A DNA stretch of 64,000 nt from an uncultured Pelagibacteraceae bacterium. GTDB taxonomy: Bacteria; Pseudomonadota; Alphaproteobacteria; Pelagibacterales; Pelagibacteraceae. Shown piece by piece: positions 40,043-49,779 of the stretch. The notes under the pieces are model-generated. The model worked only from the letters and a program-made list of their open reading frames with translations, was not told the origin of the DNA and ran no database searches. The stretch lies in assembly GCA_902539035.1 (NCBI GenBank), contig CACBHL010000002.1:1-64000 (forward strand), in the 5' to 3' direction. The first letter of the stretch is position 1. Each line of letters starts with the position of its first letter. The translations under genes were made by a program, and so were the position numbers.

Positions 40043-41392
40043 TTAAAAAGCTATTTTGGAAAAATCAGGTTTATCAAAAAGAGTTTCAATAAAATTATTT
40101 AAATTTTTTTTATTTTCCTCTGAAATTTTGGAATAATTTAAATTTGCATTATATTTTTTATCAATATCATCTTTAGTCAGTGGTTCTCTAATACCTCCTC
40201 TGAAGCAAGGCTGATGTTCATTAAATTCATTTTGAGAAGTTTTACAAATCAGTGTTCCAGTGTAATTTTTTGGATATTCATTCTTTGGATCTATTTCGTA
40301 ATTTACCTTACTTGCTAGGCTTAAAATTTCTTTGTCATTTATACTTTTTTCATTAAATTCGTTTAAACCAGCATCTCCTCTAATAAATCCCACAGCTACA
40401 CAATATGGGACTGAAAATTTGGCTGAGTAAGGTGTTGATGGCTGCCTTTTTTCTTTCAAAGGTTCCCATAATCTGTGGACAGTACCCTCACCAACTTTTG
40501 CAGTAATAGATGAAATATCGTTTAAATTTTTGATTTTTTTTCTTATTTTAATTGCACAATCGACAAAAGGTTGTGCCATGGTTCCACAGGCAAAAGGTTT
40601 AAAAGCTAAATTTTGATTTTCCCATCTTTTACCTAATCCATCAGTTAAATGAGAATAATCTCTCCCAATCTCTTTTAATGCAAAAGCTTCAAAGAAACCA
40701 TGCTTACCCTCAAATACAGTTCTTGGTCCATAAAAACCAGATTTTGCAATCAGTGTAGCATTCATTCCAGAGTTTGCTGACCAACCCGGATGAACTCTTT
40801 TAGTCCAAGATCCTTCAGCAAGATATTCAATGATACCAGAGGTAAAGCTACCTGCTACGCCTAAAGCTGAAACCATCTGTTTTTCTGTTAGATCTAATAC
40901 GGATGATAAACCAGCAGCAACACCAAAAGTTCCACAAACAGCAGTTGGATGAAAAGATTGTTTATGCATTGCGGTCGGTGCTACCAAAGCCAATCTACAA
41001 ATTAGCTCTGAGCCAACAGCTAGTCCCTTTAAAATTTGATCACCATCAAGATTAAATTTCTGAGCTGCAGAAAGAATCGCTGGAATCATTGTGGCCCCAA
41101 CATGCATTGGATTTCCCTCAAAAGTATCATCAAAATCTTCACCATGTGCTGCGGTACCAGCTATTATAGCTGATGAAAATAAATCAAATCTTTCACTGTG
41201 ACCTAAAGATATCAAGTTTCCTGATCCTTTATAAGTTTTAACTAAACTTTTTACATAATCCTCATTTCTTGCTGATAAAATAATTCCGCAGATATCTTTC
41301 AGTAAGAACTGCAACGTTAACTTGGTTTTCTCTGGGATATCTTCAACTTTTAAGTTTTTACTCCAACTAGAAAATTCTTCTGCAATTATCAT
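40043..41392 (-). CDS. MmgE/PrpD-family protein (paralog A)
   Basis: 449 aa; GTAAHGEDFDDTFEGNPMHVGATMIPAILSAAQ; SFHPTAVCGTFGVAAG. Confidence 0.93.
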   Translation of the reverse strand: MIIAEEFSSWSKNLKVEDIPEKTKLTLQFLLKDICGIILSARNEDYVKSLVKTYKGSGNLISLGHSERFDLFSSAIIAGTAAHGEDFDDTFEGNPMHVGATMIPAILSAAQKFNLDGDQILKGLAVGSELICRLALVAPTAMHKQSFHPTAVCGTFGVAAGLSSVLDLTEKQMVSALGVAGSFTSGIIEYLAEGSWTKRVHPGWSANSGMNATLIAKSGFYGPRTVFEGKHGFFEAFALKEIGRDYSHLTDGLGKRWENQNLAFKPFACGTMAQPFVDCAIKIRKKIKNLNDISSITAKVGEGTVHRLWEPLKEKRQPSTPYSAKFSVPYCVAVGFIRGDAGLNEFNEKSINDKEILSLASKVNYEIDPKNEYPKNYTGTLICKTSQNEFNEHQPCFRGGIREPLTKDDIDKKYNANLNYSKISEENKKNLNNFIETLFDKPDFSKIAF

Positions 41393-42153
41393 GGGGTATA
41401 ACTACCACCGTTAACATGAAGTGTCTGCCCATTAACATAACTAGCTTCCTTTTTACAAAGATTAGCAATTACTTCGGCTACTTCTTCAGGATTTCCAAAT
41501 CTCTTTAGCACTAAATTTGGCGTTTGTGGATGACGCAACCAATGTCCTTTAAGTTTTTTTTCTTTAGAATTAAAATCTTCAATAAAACCAGGAACAACAC
41601 AATTACAAGTAACTCCTTTTTCTAAAAACTCCATACTGATAGCTTTAGTTAGTCCAACTAGAGCAGCTTTTGAAGTAACAACATGGGCCCTTTCTTTTGC
41701 TCCAATATGAGCAGATAAACCACCTACATTTATTATTCTTCCCCATTTTTGTTTTGTCATATGTCCTATAAGAGCCTGAGCACACAAGAAAGAAGCATCC
41801 ACATTTACGGTCATTACTTTTTTCCAATCCTTATACTTAATTTTTTCAAAATTATCGTAAATTCTAAGTCCTGCATTATTAATTAAAACTGATGGAACAC
41901 CTAATTGTAAAGCTGCAGTTTTAATTTTTTTAATAGTTTTTATATTTGCTAGATCACCTTGGATATAATTAGCTTTAATTTTAAATTCTTTTACTAATTT
42001 TACAGTTGTTTTAGCATCATTAATGCTCTTACCACCTGTATGAATTAAAATATTAAATCCTTGCTCTGCAAGTTTTAAAGCAGTCGATCTACCTATTTTT
42101 TTGGCACCACCTGTTATAACAACAACTTTATTTTTAGTGAATTTTTTATTCAA
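41389..42153 (-). CDS. SDR-family oxidoreductase
   Basis: 254 aa; VVITGGAKKIGRSTA, INNAGLR, HVVTSKAALVGLTKAISMEF (K replaces the classical YxxxK Tyr context). Confidence 0.92.
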   Translation of the reverse strand: MNKKFTKNKVVVITGGAKKIGRSTALKLAEQGFNILIHTGGKSINDAKTTVKLVKEFKIKANYIQGDLANIKTIKKIKTAALQLGVPSVLINNAGLRIYDNFEKIKYKDWKKVMTVNVDASFLCAQALIGHMTKQKWGRIINVGGLSAHIGAKERAHVVTSKAALVGLTKAISMEFLEKGVTCNCVVPGFIEDFNSKEKKLKGHWLRHPQTPNLVLKRFGNPEEVAEVIANLCKKEASYVNGQTLHVNGGSYTP

Positions 42154-43636
42154 CTGTTTTAGGTTTTAATTTACCGCGTATCTGCCCCCAAAAAGGTGTA
42201 GATAAACTTATAACAGTAAGTATCATAAAGAAAATGAATACACCACTATCAAAGAAATTCATGAAGTTACTCTCGTAAATTACCATAGATTGTGTAAAGG
42301 TTTCTTCAACCATTTTTCCTAAAATTAATCCCATTACAAATGGAGCAGGTGAAAAACCGTTCCTTAAAGCAAAATACCCAATAATACCTGATAACAACAT
42401 TACCCAGACATCAAATATAGCTGAACTATAAGCATATGATCCAATTAAAGAAAAAATAAATACTGAAGGCCATAAAAATCTTTTTGGAATAAAAGTCACG
42501 TAAGAGAAAAATCTTGCACCTGCCAAACCAATACCTAGAAAGGCAAAGTTCGCAAAAAGCATTGCTCCAAATATTGCATAAACTAAATGTGGAGTTTCCG
42601 TGATCAAGTAAGGCCCTGGTCTAAAACCATGCATAACTAATGCTGCTAGAATCAAAGCTGTTGTTCCACTTCCTGGTATTCCAAGTGCAAGTGTTGGAAC
42701 CATAGCACCACCTGCAGCTGCGTTGTTAGCAGCTTCCGGTCCAACTATTCCCTCTGCACAACCTGTACCAAATTTTTCAGGAGTTTTTGAAAATCTTTTA
42801 GCCTCGTTATATCCCATCATCGCAGCAACTGTTGATCCCTCAGCTGGTAAAATTCCAATGAATGTCCCAAGACCTGATGATCTTAGAATAGTACCTTTTA
42901 AACTTTTTAATTCTGCAAATGTTGGAAGTCTTAATGCTTTTGCAGACATTCTTTCTACTGCATTATTTAACGTTTTAGATTGTGCTAATAATTCTGACAT
43001 AGCAAACAATCCGATTAAGACAGGTACAAACTTGATACCCTCTGTTAATTCTTGAACTCCAAAGTCATATCGCTCGACTCCAGTTGCAAGGTGAACACCA
43101 ATAGTTGACACAAATACTCCGAGAGCTCCAGCCACTAGATTTCTAATAGACGACTTACCACTCATAGCTGCCAACATAGATAAAGCAAAAACTGATAATC
43201 CAAAATATTCTACAGGCCCAAATTTTAAGGCTAAATCAGCAAGTAGAGGTGTTGCAAATAAAAATATGATAATAGCAAAAATTCCACCTAACACACTTGC
43301 AACAGCTGCAAGACCTAACGCTCTTCCAGGCTCACCATTTTTTGCCATTTGATATCCATCTAATGCAGTAGCAACTGCAGGTGGTGCCCCTGGTGCATTT
43401 ATTAATATTGCTGTAATTGAACCACCAAAAGTTCCCGCACAATATAGTGCAGCCATCATTGAAATTGATGCAACAGGATCAAGACTAATGGTAAAAGGCA
43501 TTAATAAAGCAATTGCCATTGGTGAACTTAATCCAGGTAAAGCTCCAACCAATACACCGACTAAAACTCCACCAAAAATTAATAGAAGGTTTTGAACCTC
43601 CATTAATAGTACAAATCCTCTTATTACATCTTCCAT
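42146..43636 (-). CDS. tctA: Tripartite tricarboxylate transporter large permease TctA
   Basis: 496 aa; GVLVGVLVGALPGLSSPMAIALLMPFT, GIPGSGTTALILAALVMHG. Confidence 0.95.
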   Translation of the reverse strand: MEDVIRGFVLLMEVQNLLLIFGGVLVGVLVGALPGLSSPMAIALLMPFTISLDPVASISMMAALYCAGTFGGSITAILINAPGAPPAVATALDGYQMAKNGEPGRALGLAAVASVLGGIFAIIIFLFATPLLADLALKFGPVEYFGLSVFALSMLAAMSGKSSIRNLVAGALGVFVSTIGVHLATGVERYDFGVQELTEGIKFVPVLIGLFAMSELLAQSKTLNNAVERMSAKALRLPTFAELKSLKGTILRSSGLGTFIGILPAEGSTVAAMMGYNEAKRFSKTPEKFGTGCAEGIVGPEAANNAAAGGAMVPTLALGIPGSGTTALILAALVMHGFRPGPYLITETPHLVYAIFGAMLFANFAFLGIGLAGARFFSYVTFIPKRFLWPSVFIFSLIGSYAYSSAIFDVWVMLLSGIIGYFALRNGFSPAPFVMGLILGKMVEETFTQSMVIYESNFMNFFDSGVFIFFMILTVISLSTPFWGQIRGKLKPKTVE

Positions 43637-43641
43637 AATAT

Positions 43642-44172
43642 TTATTTGAGTAACTCTAATATTCCAGGGTTAAAATATAAACCAAGTAATTTATTAAATA
43701 ATAAATAAACAAAGCCAGGAAATACGACTGAATATATTGCTACTGCAATATAGTTTCTTTCTCCCCACACTAAAGGGAGTAATAAACAAGTGATAAACAT
43801 TGTCACCACAGCACCTAAAAATTCAGCAAAGGATACTATGGTAAGTAACAAGACTATAGTTATCCAAGTAATTGGGAGTGTTTTATCTCCTCTATCTTTG
43901 TCTATTTTTGCTATTTTCTCAGGCGTAATTTTGAATTCAAAAGGTATAATTGCAACTAGAATAAATAATAATGTAATAAGCATTTTCGGAAATACCTCTG
44001 CATTAAGTGTATCTCCTAAAATAGCTGGGGCTTCTGGAAACTTTCCAGCTTCGTAATACATGAATGCACCGAAAGCAACTAAGATGATTGCAAGTACTAA
44101 ATCTTTTTTATGAATGAAACCTGCGCCCAATGTTTTGGGCGCAAAGTCATGTGATTTTTTTTCTTCAGACAT
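43642..44172 (-). CDS. tctB: Tripartite tricarboxylate transporter small permease TctB
   Basis: 176 aa, 4 TM, between TctA and TctC. Confidence 0.85.
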   Translation of the reverse strand: MSEEKKSHDFAPKTLGAGFIHKKDLVLAIILVAFGAFMYYEAGKFPEAPAILGDTLNAEVFPKMLITLLFILVAIIPFEFKITPEKIAKIDKDRGDKTLPITWITIVLLLTIVSFAEFLGAVVTMFITCLLLPLVWGERNYIAVAIYSVVFPGFVYLLFNKLLGLYFNPGILELLK

Positions 44173-45161
44173 TAATTAGTTAAACCTAAACCTTTTAATG
44201 CTTCAGCAGCTTTTGCATAATTTTCTTTAAGTTGCTTGTCCCAAACCTCTGTACCAGCTGGGCTAGTTGCAGGATCTAGAGAAGCTCCTTTAAGATAATT
44301 AGCGAAAGTGTCATGTTTCATAGCTTTAACCATACCTTTAGAAAGCGCATCAATTCTATCTTGAGGCGTTCCTTTTAGTACGGCATATCCTCTTGTAGTC
44401 ACAACTTTAACTTCGTGACCCATTTCATATGAAGTCGGCACTTTTGGATAATCCGACATTTTTTTGTCATGTAACAAAAGAATTGCTTTAATTTTTTTAT
44501 CTTCAATTAAAGCAGCTGCTTCTGACGGGTTCAATAAAGAAGCTTCAACTTTTCCAGATGCTAAAGCTTGTAAACTTTGCGCACCAGATCCAAATGAAAC
44601 AGCTTTAAATGGAACATCAGCAACTGTAGAATAGTTATACATTCCAATGTGCTCAGTACCACCAATAGAAGCTATCGCAGTAATAATCGGTTTTTCTTTT
44701 GATCTTTTGATAAACTTTTTAATAGTGCTTAACTCTTTATTTTTTGCATTGACAACTATAAAAGTTGGTTCTTCCATAGCTCTAGCAATTCCAACAAGAT
44801 CATCGATCTTCATGTTAGATTTACCTCTAGCCATAGTGTATAAGTGTGACTCTGTTAAAGCCATAATTGTACAACCATCTTTTGGTCTTGTTAAAGTGTA
44901 GTTTTGAGCTTTAGCTCCTGATCCACCTCTTTTACCTACGATTTGCATATCAGCCTTTAGAGTTCTTCTAGATCTGATAGACATCATTCTAGCTGTTGTA
45001 TCTGTCCCTCCACCATAAGAAGCATGAATCACAACTTGTATTGGATCACACTCTTTAGTAGCAAAAGTTTCAGCAACTACGGATGTACTAGCTATCGATG
45101 TGTAAGTAAGAGCGAATAAAGATAAAAAAGCAAAAAACTTTTTCAAATTTAATTTGAACAT
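44172..45161 (-). CDS. tctC: Tripartite tricarboxylate transporter substrate-binding protein TctC (Bug family)
   Basis: Signal peptide MFKLNLKKFFAFLSLFALTYTSIASTSVVAETF; VVIHASYGGGTDTTARMM; SLQALASGKVEASLL. Start trimmed to ATG 45161. Confidence 0.92.
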   Translation of the reverse strand: MFKLNLKKFFAFLSLFALTYTSIASTSVVAETFATKECDPIQVVIHASYGGGTDTTARMMSIRSRRTLKADMQIVGKRGGSGAKAQNYTLTRPKDGCTIMALTESHLYTMARGKSNMKIDDLVGIARAMEEPTFIVVNAKNKELSTIKKFIKRSKEKPIITAIASIGGTEHIGMYNYSTVADVPFKAVSFGSGAQSLQALASGKVEASLLNPSEAAALIEDKKIKAILLLHDKKMSDYPKVPTSYEMGHEVKVVTTRGYAVLKGTPQDRIDALSKGMVKAMKHDTFANYLKGASLDPATSPAGTEVWDKQLKENYAKAAEALKGLGLTN

Positions 45162-45220
45162 AATTTCCCTCTCAGTTAGTTTATTAAAATTGACAAACGT
45201 TAACACATTAATAGAGTTAA

Positions 45221-45235
45221 GTTCAATATGTAAAA
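45221..45235. promoter_or_regulatory. Putative IclR operator, weak site (GTTCAATATGTAAAA)
   Basis: 11/15 match to TTTCACATTGTAAAA; centre exactly 20 bp from the stronger site at 45241-45255. Confidence 0.5.
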
Positions 45236-45240
45236 TGTCA

Positions 45241-45255
45241 TTTCATATTATGAAA
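45241..45255. promoter_or_regulatory. Putative IclR operator (TTTCATATTATGAAA)
   Basis: Perfect 7+1+7 palindrome between divergent tctCBA and prpD-like operons. Confidence 0.7.
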
Positions 45256-45280
45256 CATAATTCACTTATTAAGTTAACTT

Positions 45281-46792
45281 ATGAAAACACATTCAGTTAA
45301 ACTTCAAAAACCGGGAAAAAAAATAGGTAAAAAAAATCATCTAGCTTGGTTAATTGCCAAGATGGCCTCTGAAGATTGGAATTTAAACAAAGATATAATT
45401 GATATGGTTGGCAATAGGATTATTGATAATACGGGTGTCGCAGTTGCCGCTTTAAACAGAGAGGCAGTTAAAATTGCTAGAGCACAAGCGATGAAGTTTG
45501 AAAATAAAAATGGTGCAAATTTAATTGGTTTAAATTTAAAGAAAAAATTTGATTGTCAGTGGGCAGCTTGGGCAAATGCAGTAGCAGTAAGAGAATTAGA
45601 TTTTCATGATAATATAATGGCAAAAGAGACGTGTCATCCTGGAGATTGTATACCAACTATTTTAGCTGTAGCGCAGCAAAGAAATTGTACTGGTAAAGAT
45701 TTAATAAAAGCTATTGCAACAAGCTATGAGACACAATTGAGATTATCAATGTCAATAGCTCTAAATCCAAATAAAATTGATCATGTTGGTCATCTAGGTC
45801 CCGCAATTGTAAGTGGACTTGGCAAACTTTTAAAATTAGATACTGAAACAATTTATCAAGCAGTTCAATGGAGTGCACACACGTCTATTTTTACGAGACA
45901 AGGAAGAAAAGGAAATTTATCTAGTTGGAAAGCTTATGCTCCTGGATTGGTTGGCAAAAATGCAATAGATGCAATTGATAGAGCAATTAGAGGTGATACC
46001 TCACCAAGTCCAGTGTGGGAGGGAGATTATGGCATCATTTCAATTTTATTAGAAAAAGAGAACAAAAATATAAAAATTAATCTACCTGAAAAAAATGAAC
46101 CAAGAAAAGGAATTTTAGGAACTTTTACAAAAGAGCACTCGGCAGGCTATCATGGAAATTCTTTGATTGATCTAGCATTTAAGATGAGAAAAAAAATTAA
46201 AAATATAAAACAAATAAAAAAAATAAATATTTATTCTAAGAAATATACTCATATTGTAATGGGTAGTGGGAGTAATGATAATGAAAAATATAGCCCTAAA
46301 GCCTCTAGAGAAACTCTTGACCATTCAGCAATGTATATTTTTGCAGTTGCTTTGGAAGACGGTGCTTGGCATCACGAAAAAAGTTATTCTAAAAAAAGAA
46401 AAAATAAACCTGATACAATTAAATTATGGAGAAAAATAAAAACTTTTGAAAGTAAAAATTGGAATAAAAAATATTATGATGAACCCAATCCTTTAAAAAA
46501 AGCACAAGGAGCCAAAGTAGAGATAGAGCTTATGAATGGAGTAAAAATAATTGATCAACTAGAATTTGCCAATGCCCACCCAAATGGGAAAACTCCTTTT
46601 GGAAGAGATGAATATATTAACAAAATGAAAATTTTAGCTAACAATATAATTCATACACAAGAAGAAAATAGATTTCTCGATTTAATTGGTAATCTGGAAA
46701 AATTAAAATCAAATGAAATAAAGAATTTGAACATTGTTTGTAAAGAAAAACATTTAGACTTAAAAAAAAATAATATAAAAGGTATTTTCTAA
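45281..46792 (+). CDS. MmgE/PrpD-family 2-methylcitrate dehydratase-like protein (paralog B)
   Basis: 503 aa; VRELDFHDNIMAKETCHPGDCIPTILAVAQ; closest of the four to classical PrpD architecture. Confidence 0.92.
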   Translation: MKTHSVKLQKPGKKIGKKNHLAWLIAKMASEDWNLNKDIIDMVGNRIIDNTGVAVAALNREAVKIARAQAMKFENKNGANLIGLNLKKKFDCQWAAWANAVAVRELDFHDNIMAKETCHPGDCIPTILAVAQQRNCTGKDLIKAIATSYETQLRLSMSIALNPNKIDHVGHLGPAIVSGLGKLLKLDTETIYQAVQWSAHTSIFTRQGRKGNLSSWKAYAPGLVGKNAIDAIDRAIRGDTSPSPVWEGDYGIISILLEKENKNIKINLPEKNEPRKGILGTFTKEHSAGYHGNSLIDLAFKMRKKIKNIKQIKKINIYSKKYTHIVMGSGSNDNEKYSPKASRETLDHSAMYIFAVALEDGAWHHEKSYSKKRKNKPDTIKLWRKIKTFESKNWNKKYYDEPNPLKKAQGAKVEIELMNGVKIIDQLEFANAHPNGKTPFGRDEYINKMKILANNIIHTQEENRFLDLIGNLEKLKSNEIKNLNIVCKEKHLDLKKNNIKGIF

Positions 46793-48138
46793 TGAAAATT
46801 CAGGATGATTTAACAAAATATATTTCATCGGCTTTAAATAATGCCTTACCAGAAAAAACTAAAATCAAAACACGTTTTCATTTATTAGATGCAATTGTCT
46901 CTATACTTACGGGTAGACTGTTACCTCCAGGGCAAAAAGGCTTTAATTTTTCAAAAAATCAAGGCGGATTAGAAGAGGCTACTCTGTTAGGTAATAATAT
47001 TAAAGTTTCGGCAATTAATGCTGCATTTTCAAATGGTATGGCAGCTCATGCTAACGAAACAGATGACTCACATACAAAAGGTAGATTTCATCCAGGTTGT
47101 GCAATAATTCCAACAACACTTGCAATCGCAGAACGAGAAAATTTAAATAGTGAAGAAATTTTTAAAGGAATTGCATTGGGTTATGATATTGGGGTTAGGT
47201 TTACAACAAGCCTTGGATATAAAACACCTAAAACTAGTATTTTTGCAACTCACAGTATAGGACCAATTTTTGGAAGTGCAGCTTCGGCTGGGGCATTATT
47301 AAAATTAACTCATGAGCAATGCAATTATCTAATTTCATATACTGTTCAACAAGCCTCAGGATTAGCATGTTGGAATAGAGATCCTGATCATATTGAAAAA
47401 GCATTTGTATTCTCTGGAATGACCTCAAGAAATGCCATTTATTCAGCATTGTTAGCTAAAGAAAATTTTACATCTGTGAGAGATCCAATCTTAGGAGAAA
47501 GGGGATTTCATGCAGGCTTTGCTCACAATGCTAAACCTGAACTGTTAAACGAAAAACTAGGTGAAAATTTTGAAATTGATAATGCTTCATTAAAAAAATG
47601 GTCTGTAGGCTCACCAATTCAATCCATGATGGATGCAATAGAGTATTTAATTCAAAATAATGACTTTAATTACAAAGATATAAAAGAATTAACAGTTGAA
47701 ATACCAGCTGATCGTTTTCACATTGTTAATGATAGGGAAATTCCATCTATCAGTGCACAACATTTAATTGCCGTTCATTTAATAAAAAAAACTATGGGAT
47801 ATGAAGAGGCACATGATGAAAAACTATTTAATGATCCAGAAGTAGTAAGTTTAAGAAAAAAAATTAAATCTATTTCAAGTGAGGAATTAGCAATTGCTAG
47901 ACCAGAAAGGCAATCTAAAATTACAATTATCTTAAATAATGATAAAAAACTTTTTTATCATGCAAAGTCTGTCCGTGGAACCCCAGACAACCCCATGGAA
48001 GAAAAGGATATTATTGCGAAATCAAAAAGATTGTTTTCAGTTTTTAAAACATCTCAAACCGATGATCTTATTGATTTAATTTTACATAAAGATTTTAACG
48101 TACGTGAATTAGTTAAGTTGTGTGATCTTAATCTTTGA
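46792..48138 (+). CDS. MmgE/PrpD-family protein (paralog C)
   Basis: 448 aa; NGMAAHANETDDSHTKGRFHPGCAIIPTTLAIAE. Confidence 0.92.
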   Translation: MKIQDDLTKYISSALNNALPEKTKIKTRFHLLDAIVSILTGRLLPPGQKGFNFSKNQGGLEEATLLGNNIKVSAINAAFSNGMAAHANETDDSHTKGRFHPGCAIIPTTLAIAERENLNSEEIFKGIALGYDIGVRFTTSLGYKTPKTSIFATHSIGPIFGSAASAGALLKLTHEQCNYLISYTVQQASGLACWNRDPDHIEKAFVFSGMTSRNAIYSALLAKENFTSVRDPILGERGFHAGFAHNAKPELLNEKLGENFEIDNASLKKWSVGSPIQSMMDAIEYLIQNNDFNYKDIKELTVEIPADRFHIVNDREIPSISAQHLIAVHLIKKTMGYEEAHDEKLFNDPEVVSLRKKIKSISSEELAIARPERQSKITIILNNDKKLFYHAKSVRGTPDNPMEEKDIIAKSKRLFSVFKTSQTDDLIDLILHKDFNVRELVKLCDLNL

Positions 48139-48896
48139 GATTAATGGACTTTTCATCCCTTTTACCTGAAACAATTTCAATATATGCAGCAGTTTTTTTA
48201 ATAATTTTAAATTTAATATGTTCTTTTATATCCACTGCCCTAAGTCTTGGTGGTGGAATTCTAATGTTAGTGGGTTTATCATTTGTTGTACCACCACTTG
48301 CGTTAATACCTGTTCATGGAATAATTCAATTAGGGTCAAATTTTGCAAGAATATTTGTCTCTGTTAAAGATTTAGATAAAAGTGTTATTCTTCCATTCAT
48401 TATTGGTAGTTTAATAGGATCATATTTGGGAGTAAATATTTATGAAGTATTAGACCCCTCTATTGGACAGGTAGGTGTTGGATTGTTTATACTTTATTCT
48501 ATATTTGGTAAATTTCCAAAACTTGGAAAAAAATATATTTTTTTAGGTGGGGCCGTATCATCAACGTTGTCGATGTTATTTGGCGCCTCAGGTCCATTAA
48601 TATCAGCGTTGATTAAAAATTTTAACTTTAATCCAGTTAAACATGTAGTCACACATGGTTCTTTAATGACTTTTCAACATTTATTTAAATCATTAGCATT
48701 TTTTTTTATAGGTTTTGCTTTTGAGGAATATATTTTTTTAGTTGGAGCAATGATTTTAGTTGGCTTTGTTGGAACTTATATAGGGAAGCTTGTTTTAGTC
48801 TCAAAAGGAGAGAGTTATTTTAAAAAAGTATTAACCTTCATACTATTATTTGGTGCACTTAGATTAATTTATGTTGGTTTAGAGCCTTATTTGTAA
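48135..48896 (+). CDS. TauE/SafE-family membrane transporter
   Basis: 253 aa multi-TM; STALSLGGGILMLVGLSFVVPPLALIPVHGIIQLGSNFAR. Confidence 0.85.
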   Translation: MRLMDFSSLLPETISIYAAVFLIILNLICSFISTALSLGGGILMLVGLSFVVPPLALIPVHGIIQLGSNFARIFVSVKDLDKSVILPFIIGSLIGSYLGVNIYEVLDPSIGQVGVGLFILYSIFGKFPKLGKKYIFLGGAVSSTLSMLFGASGPLISALIKNFNFNPVKHVVTHGSLMTFQHLFKSLAFFFIGFAFEEYIFLVGAMILVGFVGTYIGKLVLVSKGESYFKKVLTFILLFGALRLIYVGLEPYL

Positions 48897-48930
48897 TTAA
48901 TGAAAACTTATTTATATAATATGAGTAATT

Positions 48931-49779
48931 ATGAATTTAATTAAAAGTAAAAAAGCTTTATCAGCTGAAATTGAAAATATTGATCTATCAAAAGAATTAA
49001 AAACAGATCAGATTAATTTTATACAAAAAGCCTGGGATGAAAATTTAGTTTTGACATTTAAAAATCAAAAATTAAATGATCCACAATTATTAAAATTTAG
49101 TAAATACTTTGGAAATCTAGATTTACCTGCACCTAATCCTTATGGGATAAATTTTTCACCTGATTATCCAGAAATAAACGTAATATCAAATGTAAAAGAA
49201 AAAGGAAAACCAATTGGTATTCTTGGTGATGGTGAGGCCACATGGCATGCTGACATGACCTATAATGAAATCCCACCGAAGGGTGCAATTTTATATTCTC
49301 TAGAAGTTCCAATAGATCAAGGTGATACACACTTTTCTAATATGATTGCTGCTTATGAGGATATGCCAGACAGTTTGATAAAAAAAATTGATGGTAAAAT
49401 TTTAATTCATGATGCATCACATAATAGCGCCGGACAATTAAGAAAAGGATACAAAGAAATTGCTGATCCATCTCTAACGCCTGGAGCTAAACATCCAATT
49501 ATTTTTAAAGATCCCAATACTCAAAAAAAATCACTTTTTCTTGGTAGAAGACCACATGCTTATATAGTTGGAATGACTATTGATGAAAGTGAGAACCTAC
49601 TAAATGAATTATGGTCACATGCTACTCAAGAAAAATATACTTTTACTCATCGATGGCAAAATAATGAAGTGCTAATGTGGAAAAATCTTTTTGTTTTACA
49701 TAAAAGAGACTCTTTTGACCCAAATACTAGAAGAGTTATGCACAGAACTCAAATAAGTGGAGATTTAAGAATTTCTTAA
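48931..49779 (+). CDS. TauD/TfdA-family Fe(II)/2-oxoglutarate dioxygenase
   Basis: 282 aa; WHADMTYNEIPPKGAILYS (HxD), distal RRVMHRTQISG. Confidence 0.93.
   Translation: MNLIKSKKALSAEIENIDLSKELKTDQINFIQKAWDENLVLTFKNQKLNDPQLLKFSKYFGNLDLPAPNPYGINFSPDYPEINVISNVKEKGKPIGILGDGEATWHADMTYNEIPPKGAILYSLEVPIDQGDTHFSNMIAAYEDMPDSLIKKIDGKILIHDASHNSAGQLRKGYKEIADPSLTPGAKHPIIFKDPNTQKKSLFLGRRPHAYIVGMTIDESENLLNELWSHATQEKYTFTHRWQNNEVLMWKNLFVLHKRDSFDPNTRRVMHRTQISGDLRIS

Noticed and set aside
42723-43055. 110-aa plus-strand ORF within tctA and similar antisense ORFs (e.g. 44647..44901, 51888..52112, 54937..55134, 60792..61079)
   Set aside because: All are antisense to well-supported genes and lack recognisable domains.
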